Assembly (NCBI GenBank): GCA_016296575.1
Contig: JAEDJA010000002.1
Coordinates: forward strand, 1-64,000
Length of the DNA stretch: 64,000 nt
Origin: Treponema sp.
Lineage (GTDB): Bacteria > Spirochaetota > Spirochaetia > Treponematales > Treponemataceae
Direction of reading: 5' to 3'
In this document: positions 1 through 8,045 of the stretch, in pieces
Layout: each line of letters begins with the position of its first letter
Numbering within the stretch: position 1 is the first letter of the stretch
Made by a program: the position numbers and the translations under genes
The notes under the pieces: model-generated
The model's database searches: none
What the model saw: the letters and a program-made list of their open reading frames with translations, nothing else
What the model was told of the DNA's origin: nothing

Positions 1-70
1 TAAGAGACTTTTCTTTCATCTGCTCAAGGGCAGTTACTATTTCTTTTTGAATCGGTGTTAAATCAGTCAT
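1..70 (-). CDS. N-terminal start of an unidentified protein, cut by window edge
   Basis: An ATG at 68-70 on the minus strand opens a frame that runs off the left end of the window. The visible residues begin MTDLTPIQKEIV and look like a soluble helical start. No Shine-Dalgarno is evident before the ATG. Only 23 codons are visible, so neither the family nor the reality of the gene can be settled. Confidence 0.35.
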   Translation of the reverse strand, partial: MTDLTPIQKEIVTALEQMKEKSL

Positions 71-276
71 CTAAAATAGTTCTCCGTTATTTACCAGTTA
101 TGGGGGATATTTTTACATTTTAATCAATATTACACCATAACCAGCTTTTATTACTTCAAAAGTAATAATACCAGCGATGAACGGTTTTATTTTTGATTTT
201 ACGGTTTTTTTTGAAAAGATGATAATCCATGGGTTGAAATTTCAGTTGATATTAGTGTTTTGGAAAAAGGTTGATA
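71..276. other. Intergenic gap, no gene seen
   Basis: This AT-rich stretch separates the partial gene at the window edge from the small-protein mini-operon. I see no convincing reading frame or RNA gene. It probably contains the promoter of the leftmost gene. Confidence 0.4.
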
Positions 277-555
277 TTATTTTCTGAAAAAATCTACTCC
301 GCCAAAGTCTTTCCATGTTTTATACATGTCTTGATAATTTAATTTAATAAATTTCTCAATGACATTAATTTCTTTATCAGTTAAGTCACCTCTCTTTTGC
401 AAAACAGATGAACCATCTGCCCTTACAAAAAACTTAGCAGAATCAGCTTCAGTCAAATGTTTATCGCTAGCATGAACATGCATCGCTTCTACTATGCACT
501 GAGATGTAAAATATAAATAATGGTTTGCGATTTTATCATGAAAATACTTAGGCAT
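277..555 (-). CDS. DUF4160-like small protein
   Basis: Protein of 92 residues from the ATG at 553-555. The central EAMHVHA motif followed by a helical tail containing KFIKLNYQDMYKTWKDF resembles DUF4160 proteins, in which a His-x-His segment precedes a tail with a conserved Trp. DUF4160 genes are often found beside DUF2442-type genes and are suspected toxin-antitoxin or accessory pairs; the function is unproven. The start is chosen because it overlaps the stop of the upstream gene by 8 nt, which suggests translational coupling; an upstream start at 576 would extend the overlap. It is the last gene of a three-gene unit. Confidence 0.6.
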   Translation of the reverse strand: MPKYFHDKIANHYLYFTSQCIVEAMHVHASDKHLTEADSAKFFVRADGSSVLQKRGDLTDKEINVIEKFIKLNYQDMYKTWKDFGGVDFFRK

Positions 556-787
556 TTTCTTCCTCAAGGAATTCAATATTTTTTTTAGCCAATTCTTTCA
601 CGATATTCTGTTCAATTTCATCCATATTCGTTTCGATGATTTCAAAATCTTTGTTAAATACAATTGCACATTCTGGATGCTGTAAATTCAAGATACTTAT
701 AAATCCGTCTTCTCTAATTGTGAAAGAATAACCATTGATAATAGCTTTAGCATTTTCAGCAATCTTTTTTAATTCTGAATCAGACAT
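548..787 (-). CDS. Small hypothetical protein, middle gene of three-gene unit
   Basis: Protein of 79 residues that I do not recognise. It has an N-terminal helix, a central mixed region (SFTIREDGFISILNL) typical of a small beta-sheet, and an acidic helical C-terminus (EFLEEENA). Its ATG overlaps the stop of the gene at 780-1049 by 8 nt and its own stop overlaps the next start by 8 nt, so the three are very probably translated as one coupled unit. No signal peptide or membrane segment is visible. Confidence 0.6.
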   Translation of the reverse strand: MSDSELKKIAENAKAIINGYSFTIREDGFISILNLQHPECAIVFNKDFEIIETNMDEIEQNIVKELAKKNIEFLEEENA

Positions 788-1049
788 ATTCTATTTTCAC
801 CTCCTTTATTGGAGCAAGAAATTTCTTTTTATCCATATACAAACCTTCAAGCACAGGTTCTAAATCAATATATTCCTCAATTTCATGATCTAAGTGTCTG
901 TATTTAGCCATAACTTCAATATACCCATTGTCCCAAAGAATTACTTTTGTATAACGCTCAAGATTATTGCATGTCCTAAAAGTAAGCTTTGTATTTCCGA
1001 ATGAGAAAGTTGTATATTTATCGAAACTGCTTAAAATGGCTGTATCCAT
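780..1049 (-). CDS. Small hypothetical protein, possible DUF2442-like
   Basis: Protein of 89 residues, first gene of the overlapping three-gene unit. Its C-terminus (DLEPVLEGLYMDKKKFLAPIKE) has the shape of DUF2442 proteins: a short strand, an L-x-P-x-L turn and an F-x-x-L segment. The DUF2442 link is weak and is supported mainly by the DUF4160-like gene two positions downstream. A promoter would lie in the AT-rich gap between this gene and the tRNA relic. Confidence 0.55.
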   Translation of the reverse strand: MDTAILSSFDKYTTFSFGNTKLTFRTCNNLERYTKVILWDNGYIEVMAKYRHLDHEIEEYIDLEPVLEGLYMDKKKFLAPIKEVKIEYV

Positions 1050-1102
1050 ATATTAGAATATAACATGAATTTTTAAGAAATTGTAGATGAAAAATATAAA
1101 TA

Positions 1103-1138
1103 TAAAAAAAGGATTCCTAGTTTTCACTGAAAATCCTG
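1103..1138 (-). terminator. Rho-independent terminator after the tRNA relic
   Basis: Read on the minus strand, AGGATT and AATCCT form a stem around an approximately 16-nt loop, followed by a run of seven T. It sits just downstream of the degenerate tRNA and would have ended its transcript. Confidence 0.6.
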
Positions 1139-1146
1139 TAGTAGGT

Positions 1147-1211
1147 GGGCTATCTAAGATTTGGACCAAATGATTATGAGTCCCCAGCTCTAACCGCTGA
1201 GCTAATGGCCC
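1147..1211 (-). pseudogene. Degenerate tRNA-Met (CAT anticodon) relic
   Basis: The minus strand reads as the 5' two-thirds of a tRNA: a GGGCCAT acceptor strand, a GCTC/GAGC D-stem and an anticodon loop CTCATAA. The anticodon stem is poorly paired, the T-arm is about 6-9 nt too short with no normal stem, and the acceptor has a C-A mismatch. Total length is 65 nt instead of about 73-77, and no CCA is encoded. It reads as a decayed tRNA, possibly an old integration site beside the accessory genes. Confidence 0.65.
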
Positions 1212-1299
1212 AAATTAGTAGAAATTGCATATATATAGAAGGTTTTGCTTAGTCAATATAGACACCGAGGCAGGTGTGTAGGTAAGTTTTGTGTGAAAT

Positions 1300-4051
1300 T
1301 TAAAACTTTAAGATTTCTGATTCGATTTCCGAGGCAATTTTATTATCAACGATTCTCATGCAGCATTCTTCATTTTCTGTATAACCTAAAAAGTTGATAT
1401 TGCCGTACCATATAATCTTTTCATCAATAATTGTAATCTTTTGAGAAATATTTTCCTGTTCTATAACTTTTATTCCGATGTTCTCAAACATTTCTATGCA
1501 CGGTTCACTTTTTTTCCTTTTGGCTTCATCTTCTTGCTTGCGTACAATTATTTGAATGCTCACACCTTTTACAAGTAATGTTGTAGAACTCAATACAAAA
1601 TTTTGCACATCTGATTTCGATAGATACGGAACACTAATAATGATTTTTGAAGCAGCTGATAAAATGTCTTTTTGAAAATCTGATTTGTAATCTTCTGCGG
1701 AATATAATTTAGATTCTGTTTGTATTTCTGCATTTTCAGAAATATTTTGTTTTATAGAATAACCAAGATGTTTATAACCTTTCAGACGATTCTGATACAT
1801 TCTATCAAAAACAGGAATCCGATAATCAACATAATCAAAAATTTGAACTTCATTTTTGCCAGCAAAGTTTCTGTGTAAGCGTCCACAATACTGAGCTAAA
1901 GTTCCTTTCCAACTAAAAGGCATTGCGAGCATTAAAGTATCAATACGAGGATAATCAAAACCTTCGCCCGCGTATTTTCCTGTTGCAAGAATTATTAATG
2001 ATTCATCTGCTGGGACAGCTTTCAGTTTTTCAAGGGTTTCATTCTTTTGTTTTTGGGTACCACGGCCAGTTATGAAAATAACATTTTGTGCTGAATTAGA
2101 AAGTTTTTCATATAAGATATTCAAATGCTCAATTCGTTCCGACAAAATCAGGGGAGTACGTTCTCCCTTTACAGCATTTTTTACATCTGCAATTATCAGT
2201 TCGTTGCGAGTTGAATTAGAAATAAGTTTTTCATAATATTGATTTATTGAAGGATTTTTTGATTCCGTAAGCTCCGGTACATAATGAAAACTGGAAAATC
2301 TCGGAATAAAATAATGTGCAAAATCCTGTGCTGCATTCATCTACAATCAACATGCCGTATTTGTATGAGCGAGACTTAAGTTCATCAGAACCTTTTTCAA
2401 TCAAAGAATTTACAATCGCAATATCGACTATCCCAGTTGACTTATTCTTTCCAGCTGCAATTGTCCCCGGTGTTATATCGAGAAATTGTTTTATTGCTTT
2501 CTTCCACTGTTCGAGTAAAGCGTGTGATTGAACAAGTATCAGCGTATTAACATTACGCCCTGCAATTAAAGCAGAAGCTACAACTGTTTTTCCAAATCCA
2601 GTTCCAGCTGATAAGATTCCAACATCTTCTTTCAATAACGCTTTTAAAGCACCTTTTTGTTCATCATAAAGTTTTCCAGTAAATTGTAAATCAATTTTTT
2701 GCCCTGTTTCGCGTTTATCTGTGATTTCATATTTGGCATTTGCTTCTTCAAGTTTTTCAATCACCTTTGGAAGATTTCCTCGAGGAAGCAAGAGATTATC
2801 CTCGTTTTCCTTTGAACAATCAATGTATCTGGGAATGTTATAAAGAGGCAGATGCATCCTAAGATTTTTGAAATATTCGGGATTAAGAAAAACTGCTGTA
2901 CGCCTTAAGACTCCCAATGCTTTTTCTGAACTTCCTTTTTTTGATATTTGAACACAGTTTGATAGAACAATCTTAACTGTGCCAGAAAAATCAGATTGAT
3001 TTAAGGATTCTTTATTTTCTTGAGAAATAATTGTTGTATTAATTTTCTTTGTTTCGTTTTCTGATTCATCCTTTTCAACAAAATCTGGAAGTGACTTTTC
3101 AATTTCATTTATGGTTTTTCGTACAAGTCTTTCTGAGATTTTTTGTACTGAGGATAAGAAAGCCCATTGATCTTCATAAGGTATAAAACTTTCATTAACA
3201 AAAACAGAGTGTCCTTCTTTTACTGCTCTCCCTTGCAGAGGAAGGGCAATAAGATTTCCATATCCGCCTTTTGGGATTTCATCTTGATTTGGAAAAAATC
3301 TATCAAAGCTTTCAAATGGAATTGAATGTCGTTTTTGCATTGCGGCCTTTATAATTGCAGTTCCAAGATTTCTTGCGAGTCTTGTAGAAATGTTTTCTTC
3401 AAAGAAAATCCATAAATGGCCACCATGTCCAGAACGGGAGATTTCAATATAACTATTAATTCTAAAATCAGAATAGGTTTTATGAACTGCGAGTATGTCG
3501 TCTTTCCAAGCGAGTTGATTTTTTGTCGCATGCGAGTCGAAATCCATCGCAAGAAACTTACAGAAATTTCCATCAATAAGTGGATAAAGTCCGATGACAT
3601 CACGACAGAATTCATCTTTTCCTGCGAGATGACTGTAAATGTAATTGTCTGTTAATGCCACAGGTAATTTGAAAGGACAAGTCGCACAGGAATATTTTTT
3701 CAAGTCACATTTTCCTGAAAGCCATTTATTACCGCAGACTGGAGAATAACCGCTTTTATTAGATTTAGGATTAAACCAGCGAAGTGCAAAAACATCTTGT
3801 CTGCCAGAAAACAAAGATTTGAATAAATCGATTTTTTGTTGTGGAGTGCTATGGCGATTGATTGCAGGTGTTGAATTAAAAAGAGTATCTGCCACAGGGA
3901 GTATTGGCTTGTTTTGTTCGGAGAGAACCGGAAGAGCATTTTGTTTTTCTGTCAGATAAATTCTAACTTCTTTATTTATATCAGACAAGTCCATCAGTAG
4001 AGAAATCAGATTTTCCTTAGATAAGGTTGTAAGATACTCTTTCAAGTCCAT
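1300..4051 (-). pseudogene. Broken TOTE-type primase-helicase-PLD nuclease
   Basis: Two minus-strand frames together form one broken gene. The N-terminal piece (2231-4051) has the archaeo-eukaryotic primase domain of TOTE conflict systems: a cysteine cluster near residues 106-125, the hhDhD motif in LAMDFDSH, the s-x-H motif in SRSGHGGHLW, then an SF2 helicase with Walker A (AGTGFGKT) and Walker B (LIVDEC). The second piece (1300-2338) resumes with the HelC domain (ending in CGRLHR) and a C-terminal PLD-like nuclease domain. Between DEC and AAQDFAHYF, the HH of motif II, motif III (TAT) and about 50 residues are missing, and the frame shifts. The PLD HxK His also appears replaced (ISQKITIID). 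TOTE systems are predicted defence elements; this one is very likely inactive. Confidence 0.75.
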
Positions 4052-4076
4052 AAGGCATTTATTCTTCAAATATTAC

Positions 4077-4403
4077 TCATTTATTTGTCCTTTTATCCTT
4101 AGGCGCACGCTTCCTTGTAACCAGCTTTAAATCCTGCAATTTTCTGCCTAATTCATCATCTTTCGCAACTAACAGCATATCCTTTTCAAGTCCCAATGAA
4201 TTAAGAACCGACATATATATACCCATTGCAACTGACGGTGAACCTTTTTCAACATTTACAAGTGTAGCTCTGCTAATTCCGGCCCGTTCTGCGATAAGTT
4301 CACTTGATAAACCTCTTCTTAAACGAGCCAGTTTGATATTTTCACCTAATTCTGTTAGAACCTTCTGAACTGAAGGCAACAAAACAACTGCATTTTTTCC
4401 CAT
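4077..4403 (-). CDS. XRE/HipB-type helix-turn-helix regulator
   Basis: Protein of 108 residues from the ATG at 4401-4403. A Cro/C1-type HTH occupies about residues 15-70 (GENIKLARLRRGLSSE, then IAERAGISRATLVNVEKG), followed by a basic tail (TRKRAPKDKR). The spacing and tail resemble HipB-like antitoxin repressors, but no hipA is present. It lies 25 nt upstream of the broken primase-helicase gene, in the same direction, so it probably controlled it. A 29-nt palindrome covering the promoter indicates autoregulation. An upstream start at 4424 would fall inside that operator and is disfavoured. Confidence 0.75.
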   Translation of the reverse strand: MGKNAVVLLPSVQKVLTELGENIKLARLRRGLSSELIAERAGISRATLVNVEKGSPSVAMGIYMSVLNSLGLEKDMLLVAKDDELGRKLQDLKLVTRKRAPKDKRTNK

Positions 4404-4415
4404 AACATCTATAAT

Positions 4416-4444
4416 TATATACATAAATCGATTTATTGTATATA
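4416..4444. promoter_or_regulatory. Palindromic operator of the XRE regulator
   Basis: A near-perfect 29-nt palindrome, TATATACATAAAT-CG-ATTTATTGTATATA with a one-base asymmetry, lies 13 nt upstream of the regulator start. It is the expected binding site of a dimeric XRE repressor and overlaps AT-rich -10-like sequence, consistent with autorepression. Confidence 0.55.
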
Positions 4445-4454
4445 AATATCAACG

Positions 4455-4579
4455 TTATAAACTGATTTTCTGTTTTAAAATCAAACGGACAAAACCTTCG
4501 CTGATTTGTATATTCTCATTTTCCAAAAGCTTTTCGTCATCAACAACCATCTTCATAACTTCCAGTTTCTTCTCATCCT
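4455..4579 (-). pseudogene. Short fragment of a decayed gene
   Basis: The minus strand has a short open stretch beginning DEKKLEVMKMVVDDEK and ending LILKQKISL, closed by TAA, with an in-frame stop before it. An internal ATG would give 33 residues. The composition looks like the tail of a small helical protein, but I cannot assign it. It lies in the 0.3 kb gap between the XRE regulator and the lipoprotein gene and is most likely accessory-region debris. Confidence 0.25.
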
Positions 4580-4656
4580 AGTAATTCTCCTCTCTATTAT
4601 AAGGGATAAAATTCCTTACGAATTAGTTTTTATTTGGCATATTGACATATTTTTCA

Positions 4657-4685
4657 TTGTTATCTTGGTGATTATGAAGTAAAAT
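4657..4685 (+). promoter_or_regulatory. Sigma-70-type promoter of the lipoprotein-LysM genes
   Basis: TTGTTA at 4657-4662 and TAAAAT at 4680-4685 are 17 nt apart and lie 29 nt upstream of the lipoprotein start, which has a GAGG ribosome-binding site. It probably drives the lipoprotein, LysM and DHH genes together. Confidence 0.5.
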
Positions 4686-4714
4686 ATAAGTGATTTTAAA
4701 TCGTGAGGTTTATT

Positions 4715-5761
4715 ATGAAAAAATTGAAACTGATTTTGTTTGGTGCATCCCTTTTTATGCTTGCATCATGTGGATCAAAAGCTCCGGAAGAAACCGAGAC
4801 AACTACAAGCGCTCCTACAGCAGTAGAACAGGTTGAAGAAACAGAAGACTCTGAAAAAATCAACGATACAGAAGCTTCTGAAACTGCAGACCCAGCCGAC
4901 ATTGATGCTGTTATTGCAAAAATTGAAGACCTTCGAAACAAGGCCATTGAATCTGGTGCTAAAGATTTTGCCCCAGGAATCCTTGATGAATTGGATGAAA
5001 CTTTCGATTCAATAAAAAAACGTGCCGCTAATGGTGAAGACGTAACAGCAGATCTTACTCGTCTTTCAATGCTCTACGAAGCACTTTCATCATACTCAAA
5101 AGCCTGCACTCTTAAAAACAAGATTGATGACATGGAACTGGCTCAGCTTGATCAGAAGGATTATGATGACGGCTTGCTTTATCTGAACCAGTGTGATGAA
5201 CTTTTTGAAGAAGAAGAGCTTTCCGCTGTAAAACTTCAGGATGCCGCTGCAAAAGCTTACGCATCCCTTAATTCAGTTTATTTTGTTGCATTCAAAAAGC
5301 TTGCAAAAGATGCACGTGCTGCAGCCTTTGAAGCAAAAAGAGATGCCGACAGTGTAAAAGCCGCTATTTCTCAGAAAGAACGCTACAATGAAGCCGCAGA
5401 AACATTCAAGAAGGGTGATACTTCTTACGCAATGCAGAATCCTGAACGAGCCTGTGACCTTTACATCGAAGCAGGTGAACTTTTTGACGAACTCTACGAA
5501 GTAGTTTCTGAAAAACGCGCTGCTGCTCAGGCCGCAATTGACGCTGCAAAATCAAAAGTTTTAGAAAGTGAACAGGCAGCTCTTCAGGCCGATAAAGACC
5601 TTCCAATCACCGACGAAAACCTTGCCGGTATTGAAGACGAAGATGCAGTTCTCCTTGAAGAAGATGAATATGATGATCCTGAAGCTGCCGAAGCAGACAT
5701 CGCCGAAACTTTCGAGGAAGAAGTTATCAACACTGTAGTTGATTATCTGGAGGCAGAATAA
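4715..5761 (+). CDS. Helical-repeat lipoprotein
   Basis: Protein of 348 residues. The signal peptide ends in a lipobox (FMLASC, Cys about residue 18), so it should be lipidated and anchored facing the periplasm or the cell surface. An acidic Thr/Glu-rich linker follows, then a long alanine-rich helical region (about 60-290) resembling TPR-like or coiled repeats, and an acidic tail. No catalytic motif is seen. The start is the ATG at 4715; an in-frame GTG at 4703 lies within the Shine-Dalgarno GAGG. The stop TAA shares one base with the ATG of the LysM gene, so the two proteins are translationally coupled and probably act together at the cell envelope. Confidence 0.75.
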   Translation: MKKLKLILFGASLFMLASCGSKAPEETETTTSAPTAVEQVEETEDSEKINDTEASETADPADIDAVIAKIEDLRNKAIESGAKDFAPGILDELDETFDSIKKRAANGEDVTADLTRLSMLYEALSSYSKACTLKNKIDDMELAQLDQKDYDDGLLYLNQCDELFEEEELSAVKLQDAAAKAYASLNSVYFVAFKKLAKDARAAAFEAKRDADSVKAAISQKERYNEAAETFKKGDTSYAMQNPERACDLYIEAGELFDELYEVVSEKRAAAQAAIDAAKSKVLESEQAALQADKDLPITDENLAGIEDEDAVLLEEDEYDDPEAAEADIAETFEEEVINTVVDYLEAE

Positions 5762-6453
5762 TGAAAAAAGTATTTTTAGCACTGATTATCATGGCAGCTG
5801 CATTTACTGCATTTGCCGCTAGTTACAAAAACAACACTTATCAGAAACTGGCCGATGAATATACAAAAAAAGCTGAAATTGCCCTGGATGCAGGTGAATA
5901 CGATGATGCTATTGAATATTCTCGACTTGCCGAAGAAAATGCCGCACTTTCAAAAGCATACATTGCAAGCATGCTGGCCCGTAAAGACGCTGGTGATGCA
6001 ATCCGTCTTGCAGAAAACAAGATTAAATATGCAGAAAGCATTCAGGCTGATCTGAACTTCCCAATGGCATTCTCATCAGCTATGGAAAATCTGGAAAGAG
6101 CAAAAAAATGCTACGATGATGAAGATTTTGAAAATGCCATCAGTTATGCCCGTATGTCTTCAGATGCACTTGCCGGAATTAAAGAAATCACACCACTTCC
6201 AGAATATTACATTGTAAAACCTTGGGCAGAAACAAAAGACTGTTACTGGAACATTTCAGGACGTCCTTATGTTTACAACAACCCTCTTTTGTGGGAAAAC
6301 CTGTACCAGGCAAATAAACAGAACATGCCAAAACCTGAGGATCCAAACCTTATTCACCCTGGCATGAAAATGAAGATTCCAAGCATCACTGGTGAATACC
6401 GAAGTGGTGTATACGATCCTAAAAAAGAATACGAACCATACAGTGGAAAATAA
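5761..6453 (+). CDS. Exported LysM-domain protein with helical repeats
   Basis: Protein of 230 residues with an N-terminal signal peptide (MKKVFLALIIMAAAFTAFAA). A helical TPR-like region follows (about 25-145; it contains AEIALDAGEYDDAIEYSRLA and YDDEDFENAISYARM). The C-terminal 60 residues are LysM-like (YIVKPWAETKDCYWNISGRP, then NPLLWENLYQANKQ and IHPGMKMKIP), which suggests peptidoglycan binding. It is coupled to the preceding lipoprotein, and the pair could link peptidoglycan to a membrane-anchored partner; that role is inferred from context. Confidence 0.75.
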   Translation: MKKVFLALIIMAAAFTAFAASYKNNTYQKLADEYTKKAEIALDAGEYDDAIEYSRLAEENAALSKAYIASMLARKDAGDAIRLAENKIKYAESIQADLNFPMAFSSAMENLERAKKCYDDEDFENAISYARMSSDALAGIKEITPLPEYYIVKPWAETKDCYWNISGRPYVYNNPLLWENLYQANKQNMPKPEDPNLIHPGMKMKIPSITGEYRSGVYDPKKEYEPYSGK

Positions 6454-6491
6454 TCAGCAAAAAGGAATCCGCTAAAACGAGGAGTAAATAA

Positions 6492-7409
6492 ATGCGAAGA
6501 CTTGTAACACGAAGCGACTTTGACGGACTTGCATGTGCCATGATGCTCAAAGAACTGGACATGATTGATGAAATTAAATTTGTTCATCCAAAAGATGTTC
6601 AGGATGGAAAGATTGAATTTACAGGTGACGATATCACCACAAACCTTCCTTTCGATCCACGAGTAAAATTATCTTTTGATCACCACATGAGTGAAACTGA
6701 ACGCCTGGAAGTTCAGAAGTATCCAAACCTGATCATTGATGAAAAAGCTCGTTCCGCAGCACGTGTAGTTTACAACTATTTTGGCGGAGCTGAAAAATTC
6801 AAAACTGTTTCAGAAGAACTGATGGTTGCTGTTGATAAAGGTGACAGTGCCGACTTTACTCTGGAGGAAATCCTGAATCCTTCAAAATGGACTCTTCTCC
6901 ATTTTATTATGGATCCACGAACTGGTCTTGGACGTTTCCATGACTTCCGTATTTCAAACTACGACTTGATGATGGAGCTTATTGATTACTGTCGTTTCCA
7001 CTCAATCGACGAAATTATGGAACTGCCAGATGTTAAAGAACGAGTTGAAATGTACTTTGACCAGCAGGAAAAATTCAAGGCACAGATTGAACGCATCCAC
7101 AAAATTGAAGGAAAAGTTCTTGTTCTTGATCTCCGTGATGAAGAAATCATCTACACAGGAAACCGTTTCTTTGTATACGCCATGTATCCTGAAATTGAAA
7201 TCTCTGTACACGTTGCATGGGGCTTCAAGAAACAGAACACAGCTGTAATGATTGGAAAATCAATCGTAAACAAGAATTCAAAAGTTTCTATTGGAGACAT
7301 TTGTCTTGAATACGGTGGAGGCGGTCACCACAACGCAGGGACCTGTCAGCTTGAAAATGACAAGGTTGATGCAGAACTGCCTGTAATTATCAAAAAACTT
7401 AACGGCTAA
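6492..7409 (+). CDS. DHH-family phosphoesterase
   Basis: Protein of 305 residues. It begins RRLVTRSDFDGLACAMMLKE, the first metal-binding Asp motif of the DHH superfamily, and carries the diagnostic DHH in LSFDHHMSE (about residue 64). The DHHA1-like C-terminus has GGGGHHNAGTC. Relatives include nanoRNase/pAp phosphatases and exopolyphosphatase-like proteins; the substrate cannot be assigned here. It follows the LysM gene by 38 nt with a GAGGAG-type ribosome-binding site, so the two may share an operon. Its 3' end overlaps the convergent Nudix gene by 11 bp. Confidence 0.85.
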   Translation: MRRLVTRSDFDGLACAMMLKELDMIDEIKFVHPKDVQDGKIEFTGDDITTNLPFDPRVKLSFDHHMSETERLEVQKYPNLIIDEKARSAARVVYNYFGGAEKFKTVSEELMVAVDKGDSADFTLEEILNPSKWTLLHFIMDPRTGLGRFHDFRISNYDLMMELIDYCRFHSIDEIMELPDVKERVEMYFDQQEKFKAQIERIHKIEGKVLVLDLRDEEIIYTGNRFFVYAMYPEIEISVHVAWGFKKQNTAVMIGKSIVNKNSKVSIGDICLEYGGGGHHNAGTCQLENDKVDAELPVIIKKLNG

Positions 7410-7944
7410 GGTACAATCCTATAGCACTAACCATAAGGGCATGCTGGAATTCCGGTGTGCCCATTTTTTTTAGTACTTCACTTTTTTTCATTCGGAAACA
7501 GTTTACGTATTCGTCATGATCAAGCTTCTGATCTCCAACTTTAACCAGATCTTTTGCCACAAAAATATGAATATGATTTGAATTGATAGCCGGATTAGGA
7601 TTCAATACACCGATTTTTTCCAGTTTGCCTGCTCGATAACCAGTTTCTTCTTCCAGTTCACGCTCAGCACCAACAGCAGGATCTTCTCCCCATTCGTTTA
7701 CTCCGCCTGGAAATTCAATGCTCAAGGCTTTTTCTCCGTGTCGCCACTGTTTTACCATAAGAAAATCGTCATCAATTTCAGGAATTGTAAAAACCCAGTC
7801 TCGACAGGTTGTAACAATGTAATCACCTTCAAGGCCGTCTGCACTCCGGGAATGTCGCTGTGTTACTGTAAAAACAGGAGTTTCCAGAAGTTCTTTACAG
7901 GAAAGTTCAGTCCATTTCAGTTTTTCATCATTTTGATCTGTCAT
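7399..7944 (-). CDS. Nudix hydrolase, ADP-ribose pyrophosphatase type
   Basis: Protein of 181 residues with a canonical Nudix box: G-x5-E-x7-REUxEExGU is met exactly by the segment from GVNEWGE through RELEEETGY (about residues 88-110). The flanking sequence (HGEKALSIEFPGG; NPAINSNHIHIFVAKDL) resembles ADP-ribose or nucleoside-diphosphate-sugar pyrophosphatases. The start at 7944 is chosen because GAGG lies 7 nt upstream; a longer frame reaches 8001. It converges with and slightly overlaps the DHH gene. Confidence 0.85.
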   Translation of the reverse strand: MTDQNDEKLKWTELSCKELLETPVFTVTQRHSRSADGLEGDYIVTTCRDWVFTIPEIDDDFLMVKQWRHGEKALSIEFPGGVNEWGEDPAVGAERELEEETGYRAGKLEKIGVLNPNPAINSNHIHIFVAKDLVKVGDQKLDHDEYVNCFRMKKSEVLKKMGTPEFQHALMVSAIGLYLSR

Positions 7945-8045
7945 AATTTTGCCTCTATTATTTGAATTCTTTTTGCGGAATTTGAGATTATGGTTTATCA
8001 TAATTCAAAGAACATTTGATTTCAACTTATTTTTGGGAGGTTCCT

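Noticed and set aside
1147..1211. Functional tRNA-Met
   Set aside because: T-arm too short, acceptor mismatch and no CCA make a functional product unlikely.
3349..3655. Frames inside the primase-helicase region on both strands
   Set aside because: They are shadows of the primase domain in other frames.
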